This document shows positions 13,421 through 20,884 of a DNA stretch of 22,206 bases, one piece after another. The stretch is taken from contig JAFXAV010000088.1 of NCBI GenBank assembly GCA_017516785.1, positions 1 through 22,206 on the forward strand. Direction: 5' to 3'. Positions within the stretch are counted from its first letter, which is position 1, and every line of letters starts with the position of its first letter. This stretch comes from Oscillospiraceae bacterium (GTDB lineage Bacteria > Bacillota_A > Clostridia > Oscillospirales > Oscillospiraceae). The notes under the pieces were generated by a model. That model saw only the letters and a list, made by a program, of their open reading frames with translations. It did not search any database and was not told the origin of the DNA. Both the position numbers and the translations under genes were made by a program.

Positions 13421-14329
13421 ATGAATGCGTGCCGTCCCGCACTGCCCGTGTCCGGCAAGTTTTTGTATAAGAAGAAAGTATCTCTGCCCGAAGTCCCCTG
13501 CGGAATGGTGCCGGCAACCATTCGGGCGTGCTGCGCGCCCTTTGATCCGGAAGTCTACGGCGACGGTGCGCATACGCTGTATGTGCTGCCTGAAGCAAGC
13601 GCGGAACTGGATCACTGGGTCCGTTTCGGCAAGAAGCGTGCCTCCAATATCTATGAACAGCAGTTTATCGGACTGGGGCATGAATTCATTGATACCAATC
13701 GCCGGATTCAGACGGTTATTACAAGAATTATCCCGATTTTCTCCGCAGGAAGAGGGCCTGCATATGCCAAGGTGATTTCGGAAGGAAACGATTCGATTCT
13801 GGATGTGATTGCAAACGAACGAAAAATTCAGAATGAGCTGGAAAACGAATACAATACCGATGAAAACGGCTATACCGTCGATCCCTTCCTGGGATACGGC
13901 CCCAGCGGGGTGGTTCTGTTTGGCCATACCCACCCCGACATTGGCTGCTTCTTTTCGTCTACAGATCATCGAAGCAACTACTCCACCCCCAGTACACCCA
14001 TCGTGACTTTTGTTACCGATCCCATCCGCAAGGAGATGAAGGCGATGGTTGGAATGGGCTGTGAGGATATGAAGGTCATTGTATGCCGGCCTCAGACCGT
14101 CGCTCCCGCACCTTTCGTGGAGGTTCAGCCTGTACCTCCGGAGGTCCGGCCCGTACCGCTGGAGTACACAGTGGAGGAGTTGTGGCAGCGTGTCAGCGCA
14201 GCCTCCAATATCCTGCTGCAGCAGCCGGGGGTCAGCGGCAATTTCGACAGTCACCATGACTGGCGGGGCCGCACCCATATGCAGTTCCGGATTACATACC
14301 GGCCCCTGAGGCGGCCGCCCCGGGAATGA
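13421..14329 (+). CDS. JAB/JAMM-family isopeptidase (deubiquitinase-like)
   Basis: The 302-aa protein has a textbook JAMM zinc-protease signature, HxHx7SxxD: His169, His171, Ser179 and Asp182 in the GHTHPDIG-to-STDHRS segment. Glu79 in IYEQQFIG is the candidate catalytic acid. The domain is preceded by a GHEFIDTNRRIQTVI strand-helix block and followed by a proline-rich linker (PAPFVEVQPVPPEVRPVPLE). A C-terminal region of about 50 residues has no match that I know. The role expected from context is processing of the Ubl precursor or removal of Ubl from targets. Start is the ATG at 13421 with SD GGGGAGG 8 nt upstream and 17 nt after the E2 stop. The longer open frame overlaps the E2 gene and is not used. 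Confidence 0.9.
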   Translation: MNACRPALPVSGKFLYKKKVSLPEVPCGMVPATIRACCAPFDPEVYGDGAHTLYVLPEASAELDHWVRFGKKRASNIYEQQFIGLGHEFIDTNRRIQTVITRIIPIFSAGRGPAYAKVISEGNDSILDVIANERKIQNELENEYNTDENGYTVDPFLGYGPSGVVLFGHTHPDIGCFFSSTDHRSNYSTPSTPIVTFVTDPIRKEMKAMVGMGCEDMKVIVCRPQTVAPAPFVEVQPVPPEVRPVPLEYTVEELWQRVSAASNILLQQPGVSGNFDSHHDWRGRTHMQFRITYRPLRRPPRE

Positions 14330-14347
14330 ACGGTGAGGAGGTGCTGT

Positions 14348-15310
14348 ATGTCCGATACTTTTTACCGTGATCAACTCAGAACAAAGCAGGCAAAATCCTT
14401 CTATGATGCAATATGCAGCAGCATCTCCCGCGGAAATCTGGGCGGTATCTATCCTCTGAACTATCAGAACCGCAGTGCGGCGATCCGTGACAGCTTTAAT
14501 GCCATTCATGCCCTGCGCAATGACCGTCCCGACTTTTTCTTTATCGGAAGCAAGTCCGAGGCAATGCTCCGGGGCAGCCGGCTGGTGTTGATGAACGAGG
14601 TGCTGTATACGCCGGATCAGATCAGACAGATCCTCGTGTATCTGGAAAAAGCTCTGGATCAATTCACAGCCGGTACCGCCGGACTGTCCGCATGGAACCG
14701 GGAGAAACTGGTTTATGAACGGATCAGCCGGTATCTGGTTTATGTCGACCACAGCGCCGGAAAAGAACCGAAGGATTATGACCACAACATTGTGGGACCC
14801 ATACTGCAGCGCAGCGGTGTCTGCGAATCCTTCAGCTGCCTTTTGATGCTTGCCCTGCGAAAAGCTGGCATCCCCTGTATCCGCGTCAGTGGTTACGGAA
14901 GGAACGAGGCCCATTGCTGGAACATTGCCTGGATTGACGGATCCCCTGCCCATCTGGACATTACCTGGGACCTTGCGAACGAGCAGGGCAATGTGGGATT
15001 TTCCTATTTTAACCTCACCGATGAGCAGATTTCCAGGGATCATAAAATCACAACCAAAGGCCTTCCGGCGTGTCTGGACCACACCGTAGGCTATCATTTC
15101 CATGAGGGCGTGGTGTTTGCCACACCGGAGGCTGCGTCGAGATATCTGAAAAAGGCCTTCCTGAGAAATCGGGGTTCCTATTCCATCCGCTTCAGCGGTG
15201 TCAGCGATATGCGCTCCGGCATTCAGAAGGCGCTGCGGAGCGCCCCTCCTCTGAACTATCACTACAGTTACAATGACACACAGCATACGGCCCTGATCTG
15301 GGGCGTGTAA
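14348..15310 (+). CDS. Transglutaminase-like (papain-fold) protein
   Basis: The 320-aa cytosolic protein has a helical N-terminal half (to about 140) and a transglutaminase-core domain. The Cys-His-Asp triad is in order: RSGVCESFSCLLML (Cys159), EAHCWNIAWIDG (His189) and HLDITWDLA (Asp204). In this superfamily the triad can crosslink, deamidate, or hydrolyse peptide or isopeptide bonds. It sits in the Ubl operon right after the JAB gene, so it could be a second protease or an alternative conjugating/deconjugating enzyme. The ATG at 14348 has SD GGAGG 6 nt upstream; the GTG at 14333 has none. There is no signal peptide, so it acts inside the cell. Confidence 0.87.
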   Translation: MSDTFYRDQLRTKQAKSFYDAICSSISRGNLGGIYPLNYQNRSAAIRDSFNAIHALRNDRPDFFFIGSKSEAMLRGSRLVLMNEVLYTPDQIRQILVYLEKALDQFTAGTAGLSAWNREKLVYERISRYLVYVDHSAGKEPKDYDHNIVGPILQRSGVCESFSCLLMLALRKAGIPCIRVSGYGRNEAHCWNIAWIDGSPAHLDITWDLANEQGNVGFSYFNLTDEQISRDHKITTKGLPACLDHTVGYHFHEGVVFATPEAASRYLKKAFLRNRGSYSIRFSGVSDMRSGIQKALRSAPPLNYHYSYNDTQHTALIWGV

Positions 15311-15340
15311 CCCCCACACCGGCCGGAAAGGAGAAAAACC

Positions 15341-15901
15341 GTGGAAAAGAGAACATTGCTGCTTGTGGGAATTCCTCTTGCCGGCGCGCTGGCAGTTGTG
15401 AGTCTGTTATTTTTCTGGCTTGCGCCGGATGTGGAATGCAGGATGCTCGTCTATGGTTTCGGCATGGGCGTGATTACGGTTCAGGGGATTGGAGATTGGG
15501 TTCTGTGGCATTTTTTCGGAGGGCAAAAGGCTGCGCCGATGATGGTGTCAGGTACTGCCTTTGCGCTGGGAATCCTGACCGCCGGAGGCGTGATGCTGGC
15601 GCTGAATGCGCCTTTCCGGACGGCGCTGTACTATCTGATTGTGTTTTCGGTGCTGTATCTGATCTCGGTGGGGTTTCTTTCCTGCCTGGCTGCCGATGAA
15701 CTGTGGGAAAGTGTGGAAAATGCGATGCTGGAAGTACCCTCCATCCGCAGTTCCATGGCGGACTGGCTCCGGGATTTCCGGTCCGTTTTCAGCAGACGAA
15801 GACCGGGCGAAACGGAAGCGGAGCGGTATGAACGAAGCCTCAGACCGGAGTCTGACTCTGACCGGCCGTCACCCCCACCCCTTCCGGGCAGGCGTTTCTA
15901 A
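15341..15901 (+). CDS. Four-helix membrane protein with C-terminal PPPLPGR motif
   Basis: The 186-aa protein has four predicted transmembrane helices (about 5-27, 33-58, 66-90 and 96-116). A cytoplasmic helical, charged segment follows (LWESVENAML, SSMADWLRDFRSVFSRRR), then a disordered tail ending SPPPLPGRRF. Start is a GTG with SD AAAGGAG 8 nt upstream. No family recognised. The tail motif is nearly identical to the two copies in the E2 and to APPPLPVRR of the small membrane protein, although the codons differ. Last gene of the tightly spaced operon; a 14-bp hairpin follows. Confidence 0.8.
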   Translation: MEKRTLLLVGIPLAGALAVVSLLFFWLAPDVECRMLVYGFGMGVITVQGIGDWVLWHFFGGQKAAPMMVSGTAFALGILTAGGVMLALNAPFRTALYYLIVFSVLYLISVGFLSCLAADELWESVENAMLEVPSIRSSMADWLRDFRSVFSRRRPGETEAERYERSLRPESDSDRPSPPPLPGRRF

Positions 15902-15903
15902 TC

Positions 15904-15937
15904 AAATCCCCGAAAAACGTTGATTTTTCGGGGATTT
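15904..15937 (+). terminator. Hairpin after the Ubl operon
   Basis: AAATCCCCGAAAAA pairs perfectly with TTTTTCGGGGATTT around a short loop. The following bases (GCCATTTTTC) are only partly T-rich, so termination may be incomplete and the metallopeptidase gene could still be reached by read-through. Confidence 0.65.
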
Positions 15938-16032
15938 GCCATTTTTCGGATAAAAGCAAATCACATCCGTTGGAGTGAGTACAAGGATGCAAACACCGGA
16001 TTTGTCTGAAAGATCGGAAAGAGGGGAAAGAC

Positions 16033-17121
16033 ATGAGAAATAAGAATGCGATGGGAAAGATGGAATATATCTGGCAGAACATTTACTGGACGTTTCTGGC
16101 TCTTTTGCTGTACACAAATTTCCTCTTTGTGCCGGTATTTGCCTTCAATCTTCCCCGTTCGCTGCAGCTTCTGACAGGATGCGTGGTTCTGGGGATGTGT
16201 GTCGGCATTCTCCTGACCCTTCGCCGCCGGAGAAATTACCTGACGGTGGCGTGCAATCTGCTTCTGGCCTACGGCATTTATCATTCCGCGGCCCTTTGGT
16301 TTATCGACAGAAAGCTGTTTTTCAGCGCGGGACTTGCGGTGCTGGTTCTGGTTGTCGGCTATGTTCTGCTGGTTCTGGTCACTTATTTTGCTGACCGCAG
16401 GGAATATGGGCAGGCCGTGAGCCTCTGGAAGTGCATCCGCTGCTGCTTCCCCAACTGCAGAACCCTGATGGCGCTGGTTCTGGCGGTTACGATGATTTTT
16501 ACTGCAGCCGGATCCATGCTGGGATTTTCTGCAATGGAAATTCAGGAGGGCATTGTTTCCTCGGACACTTCCGTGCCCGAGGATGAGGGCGAGACTCTTT
16601 CGAAGAATCAGGAGCAGATCCTCCTTCTGGATGAGGAAGTATGGCGCGGTCTGGATATCGCCGAGCGGCTCAGGGTTATGAAGGCCGTGGCGGATATTGA
16701 AGCGGGCAAACTGGGAATCCCGGAGGTTGGTATTCGTACCGAGGCGCTGGATGAGCACATCCTGGGACATTACAACGATGCCGACAGAACCATCACCCTG
16801 AATCTGGGCTATCTTGGAACTGAGGATGCCCAGACCATGCTGAAAGCTGTCTGCCATGAAATCTATCATGCCTATCAGTTTCGGATGGTGGAGCTTTATA
16901 ACCAGCTGAGTCCGGAGCAGAGAGCGCTTGTGCTGTTTGATCAGGCAGAGCGCTACCGGGCGGAATTTGAAAACTACATCGATGGCACCGATGACTATGA
17001 TGCATACATCGATCAGCGGTGCGAAGCAGACAGCAATGCCTATGCGGAAGAAGCCGCGGAGGAGTATGACCACTGGCTCCAGCTGCATCAAAATGAAGGT
17101 AAAACCGAGGAGGATGCGTAA
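16033..17121 (+). CDS. Membrane-anchored HExxH metallopeptidase-like protein
   Basis: The 362-aa protein has five hydrophobic segments in its first half (about 17-38, 43-62, 70-90, 97-119 and 143-163). It then has a soluble domain with CHEIYHAYQF (HExxH, His275-His279) and a probable third ligand in the CEADSNAYAEE helix (Glu331). The segment GHYNDADRTITLNLGYL before the motif is the usual edge strand of small gluzincin-type peptidases. It would cleave proteins at the membrane face; the substrate is unknown. SD GAGGGG lies 6 nt before the ATG. It lies 131 bp after the last operon gene with no clear promoter between, so it is probably functionally linked by read-through. A 26-codon ORF overlaps its stop. 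Confidence 0.8.
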   Translation: MRNKNAMGKMEYIWQNIYWTFLALLLYTNFLFVPVFAFNLPRSLQLLTGCVVLGMCVGILLTLRRRRNYLTVACNLLLAYGIYHSAALWFIDRKLFFSAGLAVLVLVVGYVLLVLVTYFADRREYGQAVSLWKCIRCCFPNCRTLMALVLAVTMIFTAAGSMLGFSAMEIQEGIVSSDTSVPEDEGETLSKNQEQILLLDEEVWRGLDIAERLRVMKAVADIEAGKLGIPEVGIRTEALDEHILGHYNDADRTITLNLGYLGTEDAQTMLKAVCHEIYHAYQFRMVELYNQLSPEQRALVLFDQAERYRAEFENYIDGTDDYDAYIDQRCEADSNAYAEEAAEEYDHWLQLHQNEGKTEEDA

Positions 17122-17201
17122 TGAATGAAAACTGTTTCTATGTTGCCTACCCCGTGACGGAGATGGAGAAAGCCGATTCTTCCGCTCCACCGCATCAATA
17201 G
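17121..17201 (+). CDS. 26-residue ORF overlapping the metallopeptidase stop
   Basis: The ATG overlaps the TAA of the metallopeptidase (TAATG), and the frame reads MNENCFYVAYPVTEMEKADS and a few more residues before TAG. The coupling looks deliberate, but the product is too short to place. The sequence after it turns AT-rich with frequent stops. It may be the 5' stub of a gene cut off by recombination. Confidence 0.35.
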   Translation: MNENCFYVAYPVTEMEKADSSAPPHQ

Positions 17202-17266
17202 CAGTTACCTAAAAAGCGGGAATCCCTAGTAAGTATATCGAATTCATAGATCATGATTTAGATATT

Positions 17267-17345
17267 GATTTCCGCACTGAAATGGGTCGTATTCAGATAG
17301 AAATGCGAAATATACTTTCATTGAGATCAGCTCCTTTTCTTTGTT
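17267..17345 (-). CDS. 25-residue ORF behind a Crp/Fnr-type promoter
   Basis: The minus-strand frame reads MKVYFAFLSEYDPFQCGNQY and five more residues, then TGA. AAAGGAG lies about 9 nt before its ATG (near 17318). Upstream are TATACT at 17358-17353 and the GTGATGTCATCAC palindrome at 17393-17381. Promoter, SD and ORF together look real, but the product is so short that it is either a small protein or the remaining start of a truncated gene. The coordinates given include the leader. Confidence 0.3.
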
Positions 17346-17352
17346 TGACCAC

Positions 17353-17393
17353 AGTATATCGCAAGGCGACCAAGCCTTGCGTGATGACATCAC
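17353..17393 (-). promoter_or_regulatory. Predicted class II Crp/Fnr operator-promoter facing left
   Basis: The perfect 13-bp palindrome GTGATGACATCAC (17381-17393) lies inside a longer TTGCGTGAT-GAC-ATCACGCAA. On the minus strand, TATACT (17358-17353) follows at the same distance as TATAAT does in the copper ATPase promoter: 23 bp from site edge to -10 edge. The site is centred near -41 from the expected start, and there is no good -35 box. A hairpin GCAAGGC/GCCTTGC lies between. Confidence 0.6.
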
Positions 17394-17434
17394 GCAAGCA
17401 GGCAACCGCATTCGAACCAACGCCTGCGATTTTG

Positions 17435-17463
17435 TTGACACGCACTACGATATTCTATATAAT
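17435..17463 (+). promoter_or_regulatory. Consensus promoter of the Crp/Fnr-type gene
   Basis: TTGACA, 17 nt and TATAAT are both perfect. Transcription should start near 17470, giving a leader of about 18 nt with AGGGGG as ribosome-binding site. The palindrome at 17381-17393 is centred about 83 bp upstream, so direct class II action on this promoter is not expected. Confidence 0.88.
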
Positions 17464-17487
17464 TATTATCAAAAAGGGGGTTGAGGT

Positions 17488-18147
17488 ATGGACTTTCAAA
17501 ACTTTTTCCCTGTTTGGGGAAAGCTGACGGCTGCCCAGCAGAACCTGATCTCGAGACATCTGATGTCACGAACGATCAGCAAAGGTACCGTGATCCACAA
17601 CGGCAGTATGGACTGCACCGGTCTGCTGTTGGTAAAGTCCGGTCAGCTTCGGGCATACATTCTCTCGGATGAGGGAAGGGAGATTACCATCTACCGCCTG
17701 TTTGACCGGGATATGTGCCTGTTTTCTGCCTCCTGTATCATGCGATCCATCCAGTTTGAGATAACCATTGAAGCAGAAAAGGATACGGAACTTTGGATCA
17801 TTCCTGCTGATATCTACCAGAGTATCATGGCAGAATCCGCGCCCGTGGCGAACTACACAAACGAACTGATGGCCACCCGCTTTTCTGATGTGATGTGGCT
17901 GATGGAGCAGATCATGTGGAAGAGCCTGGATAAGCGGGTTGCAGCCTTTTTACTGGAGGAAGCTTCCATTGAAGGAACTGACAAGCTGAAAATCACCCAC
18001 GAATATATTGCCAACCATCTGGGTTCTCACCGGGAGGTCATCACCCGGATGCTGCGCTACTTCCAGAACGAGGGGATCGTTAAACTATCCCGTGGTGTTG
18101 TGGCAATTACCGACACAGAAAAGTTGGAAGAGTTAAGCGACCAATAA
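17488..18147 (+). CDS. Crp/Fnr-family transcription regulator
   Basis: The 219-aa protein has an N-terminal cyclic-nucleotide-binding-type beta roll (about 10-115; GLLLVKSGQLRAYILSDEGR), a dimerisation helix (120-150) and a winged helix at 165-205. The recognition helix is SHREVITRML, with Arg182, Glu183 and Arg187 at the spacing of Arg180-Glu181-Arg185 in E. coli CRP. That predicts GTGA half-sites, which is what the two palindromes in this window have. Cys77 and Cys83 (DMCLFSASC) lie in the effector domain and could sense redox or metal; there is no FNR-type N-terminal Fe-S cysteine cluster. It is convergent with the copper ATPase and probably activates it. Confidence 0.92.
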   Translation: MDFQNFFPVWGKLTAAQQNLISRHLMSRTISKGTVIHNGSMDCTGLLLVKSGQLRAYILSDEGREITIYRLFDRDMCLFSASCIMRSIQFEITIEAEKDTELWIIPADIYQSIMAESAPVANYTNELMATRFSDVMWLMEQIMWKSLDKRVAAFLLEEASIEGTDKLKITHEYIANHLGSHREVITRMLRYFQNEGIVKLSRGVVAITDTEKLEELSDQ

Positions 18148-18153
18148 CAATTT

Positions 18154-18191
18154 GTCCGCCGTTGCAGCTGCACCGGCGGACGTTCTTTTTT
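18154..18191. terminator. Terminator between the regulator and the copper ATPase
   Basis: GTCCGCCG pairs with CGGCGGAC around TGCAGCTGCA and is followed on the plus strand by TTCTTTTTT. It ends the regulator transcript; its orientation for the minus strand is weaker. Confidence 0.85.
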
Positions 18192-18195
18192 GTTT

Positions 18196-20742
18196 TCAGG
18201 CAATTTCGGTAAGCTGATAGCCTGCATCTTCGATAGCAGTTTTGAACACTTCGTCAGCTACATTCTGATTCAGCTTCACCTTTGCATTCTTTTCGTCCAG
18301 ACTTACGGTCACTTCCGTAACGCCGGGAACGGCTACCAGGGCCTTCTGAACGTGCATCACACAGTGATTGCACATCATACCTTCAATTTTCAAAAGCTTC
18401 TCCGTTGGAATCTCTCCTTCCGTTTTTGTTTGCACCGCTACTGTTTCAGCGGTGCCTTTATTATTGGTGATATGCTTCGGCTTGAACCACCGCAGGCGCA
18501 GGGCGTTGGTTACAACGAATACAGAGCTGAAGCTCATGGCAAAGGCTCCGATCATGGGATTCAGCTTCAGGGCGAAGGGAAGGAAGAACAGACCCGCTGC
18601 CACCGGAATGCCGATGATGTTGTAAATAAAGGCCCAGAACAGATTCTGTTTGATATTGCGGATAGTTGCCTTGCTCAGCTGGATAGCGGTAACCACATCC
18701 AGCAGGTCACTCTTCATCAGAACGATGTCTGCCGATTCCATGGCGATGTCTGTGCCTGCACCGATGGCAATGCCTACATCCGCTCTTGCCAAAGCCGGTG
18801 CATCATTGATGCCGTCACCCACCATGGCAACTTTTTTGCCTTCGCTCTGCAAACGGCGAATTTCCTGCTCCTTATCCTGGGGGAAGACTTCTGCCACTAC
18901 CCGGTCGACACCCACCTGACGGCGAATGGCCTCCGCAGTTCTTACATTATCTCCGGTGAGCATAACCACTTTGATTCCCATACCCGACAGTTGAGATATC
19001 GCCTGAGCGCTGGTAGGCTTCACCACATCCGCTACGGCGATCACACCCAGCAGCTTACCGCCTTTGGCAAAGAACAAAGGAGTCTTGCCGTCGGATGCCA
19101 ATTCCTCTCCCTTTGTCATAAGCGCACCGCCGGGGATGTTATGGGCTTCCAGCAGGCGGCGGTTACCGGCAAGAACAAGCTCGCCATGAATGGTGCCGGT
19201 GATTCCCTGACCGGGGATCTGGCTGAAATCGCTGACCGGCAGACTTGCATAGCTGGTTTTCTCAGCTTCCTTTACGATGGCATCTGCCAGCGGGTGCTCC
19301 GACAACCGCTCCAAAGAGGCAGCCACCTGCAGCAGTTCCTCCCGGGAGATTTCTCCACCCAGCAGGATATCCGTTACAACGGGAGTTCCTTGGGTGATGG
19401 TGCCGGTTTTGTCCAGAACCACCGTATCAATGCTGTGGGCAGTTTCCAGTGCTTCCGCGGATTTAATCAGAATGCCGTTGGCAGCGCCTTTACCGGTTCC
19501 TCCCATAATTGCGGTAGGCGTTGCCAGTCCCAAAGCGCAGGGGCAGGAGATGACCAGAACGGAAATACCAATGGAGAGAGCGAATTCCAAACCGTATCCG
19601 GCCAACAGCCAGCCAAGCGTGGAAATCACCGCAATTACGATGACGATGGGAACAAACACACCGCTGACCTTATCTGCCAGCTTCGCAATAGGAGCTTTGG
19701 AGCTGGTGGCTTCATCCACCAGCCGGATGATCTGTGCCAGGGTGGTGTCGTCTCCCACCTTGGTGGCCTGCATCTTGAGAAAGCCGGATTTGTTGATGGT
19801 AGCGCCGATGACCTTATCTCCAATGTGCTTTTCTACCGGGATGCTCTCGCCAGTTAAGGCAGATTCGTCCACAGAGGAATTACCCTCCACCACGATGCCG
19901 TCAACCGGAATGGATTCTCCGGCTTTGACGATGAGGATATCCCCAAGCTGCACATCTTCTACAGGGATCTGATGCTCCTGTCCGTGCCGCTCCACCGTGG
20001 CAATCTTGGGTGCCAGGTCCATCAGCTTGGTAATGGCATCGGAGGTCTTACCTTTCGCCCGTGCTTCCAGAGTCTTGCCCAAAGTGATAAGGGTCAGGAT
20101 CATGCCAGCGGACTCAAAATACAGATCCATCATAAAGGTATGGACCGTGTCCATATCCCCGTGTCCCATGCCGATGCCGATTTTGTAAATGGCGTAAATA
20201 CCATAAACAGCAGCGGCACCGGAACCAATGGCGATCAGGGAATCCATGTTGGGCGCACCCCTAAGGAGGGAACGGAAACCAACCTTGAAATATTTACTGT
20301 TGATGGCCAATACCGGAAGCAGCAGGAGGAATTGGGTAAATGCGAAAACAAGCGCGTTTTCCATGCCCAGCAGTCTCTCGGGCAGCGGCCAGTTCATCAT
20401 ATGGCCCATAGAGATGTAGAACAGAGGAATGGTAAAGAGCGCAGAAAGGAAGAGTCGCTGCTTCATAGCCTTGTATTCTGCCTGTGCGGTGTTAACTTCC
20501 CGCTTTGCTTCCTTTTTATTTTGCGCAGTCCCTTTCGGGATCGCACCATAGCCGGTATTCTCAACTGCCTCCACAATTCCAGCAGTATTCATTTCTGACT
20601 CATCGTAGGATACCACCATGCTGTTTTTCAGCAGATTCACGGACACATCCTTGACACCCGGCAGCTTCACAACGCAGCCCTCCACTCTGGAAGAGCAGGC
20701 AGAGCAGGTCATACCGGTAATATCAAACTGTTCTTTCTTCAT
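18196..20742 (-). CDS. copA: Copper-exporting P1B-type ATPase with N- and C-terminal metal-binding domains
   Basis: The 848-aa membrane ATPase has an N-terminal HMA domain (GMTCSAC, Cys13/Cys16), eight transmembrane segments and the TGES actuator loop (298-301). It also has the CPC metal site (400-402) in transmembrane segment 6, DKTGT (phosphorylated Asp444), SEHP (His483) and GDGINDAP (642-649). YNIIGIP and MSFSS near the end are the copper-specific signatures of the last two helices. Unusually, a second HMA (GMMCNHC, Cys791/Cys794) is fused at the very C terminus. It exports Cu(I) from the cytoplasm. Start is the ATG at 20742 with SD AAGGAAGGGA; the open frame upstream covers the promoter and is not coding. 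Likely controlled by the adjacent Crp/Fnr protein. Confidence 0.95.
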   Translation of the reverse strand: MKKEQFDITGMTCSACSSRVEGCVVKLPGVKDVSVNLLKNSMVVSYDESEMNTAGIVEAVENTGYGAIPKGTAQNKKEAKREVNTAQAEYKAMKQRLFLSALFTIPLFYISMGHMMNWPLPERLLGMENALVFAFTQFLLLLPVLAINSKYFKVGFRSLLRGAPNMDSLIAIGSGAAAVYGIYAIYKIGIGMGHGDMDTVHTFMMDLYFESAGMILTLITLGKTLEARAKGKTSDAITKLMDLAPKIATVERHGQEHQIPVEDVQLGDILIVKAGESIPVDGIVVEGNSSVDESALTGESIPVEKHIGDKVIGATINKSGFLKMQATKVGDDTTLAQIIRLVDEATSSKAPIAKLADKVSGVFVPIVIVIAVISTLGWLLAGYGLEFALSIGISVLVISCPCALGLATPTAIMGGTGKGAANGILIKSAEALETAHSIDTVVLDKTGTITQGTPVVTDILLGGEISREELLQVAASLERLSEHPLADAIVKEAEKTSYASLPVSDFSQIPGQGITGTIHGELVLAGNRRLLEAHNIPGGALMTKGEELASDGKTPLFFAKGGKLLGVIAVADVVKPTSAQAISQLSGMGIKVVMLTGDNVRTAEAIRRQVGVDRVVAEVFPQDKEQEIRRLQSEGKKVAMVGDGINDAPALARADVGIAIGAGTDIAMESADIVLMKSDLLDVVTAIQLSKATIRNIKQNLFWAFIYNIIGIPVAAGLFFLPFALKLNPMIGAFAMSFSSVFVVTNALRLRWFKPKHITNNKGTAETVAVQTKTEGEIPTEKLLKIEGMMCNHCVMHVQKALVAVPGVTEVTVSLDEKNAKVKLNQNVADEVFKTAIEDAGYQLTEIA

Positions 20743-20784
20743 AGTTATCCCTTCCTTCTGTGAGAGGTTTTTCTTTCTGATTGG

Positions 20785-20825
20785 ATTATAATCGTTGGAA
20801 AGGAATTTTTCTGTGATGACATCAC
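20785..20825 (-). promoter_or_regulatory. Predicted class II Crp/Fnr operator-promoter of the copper ATPase
   Basis: The palindrome GTGATGACATCAC (20813-20825) stands 23 bp from a perfect TATAAT (20790-20785) on the minus strand. At the -35 position there is only CAGAAA. The operator centre is about 41 bp before the expected start near 20778, the standard place for an activator of this family that replaces the -35 contact. Confidence 0.75.
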
Positions 20826-20834
20826 TCTTACCGT

Positions 20835-20871
20835 AAAAAGCCACGCTCTCTGAACTTCAGAAAGCGTGGCT
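20835..20871 (-). terminator. Terminator upstream of the copper ATPase promoter
   Basis: On the minus strand, AGCCACGCTTTCTGAA / TTCAGAGAGCGTGGCT is a near-perfect stem followed by TTTT. It ends the chimeric gene that stops at 20885 and insulates the ATPase promoter. Confidence 0.9.
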
Positions 20872-20884
20872 GTTGCGTTGCAGT

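Noticed and set aside
13316..15319. 667-residue minus-strand ORF across the JAB and transglutaminase genes
   Set aside because: No recognisable domain and no SD. The plus strand holds two proteins with complete catalytic motifs and good SD sites.
17213..17330. Plus-strand open stretch reading KAGIPSKYIEFIDHDLDIDF
   Set aside because: It has no start or SD and loses any protein-like pattern within about 30 codons. It may be a gene fragment, but I cannot support a family.
18190..19857. 555-residue plus-strand ORF opposite the copper ATPase
   Set aside because: It is the antisense of a strongly conserved P-type ATPase gene and begins in the terminator region.
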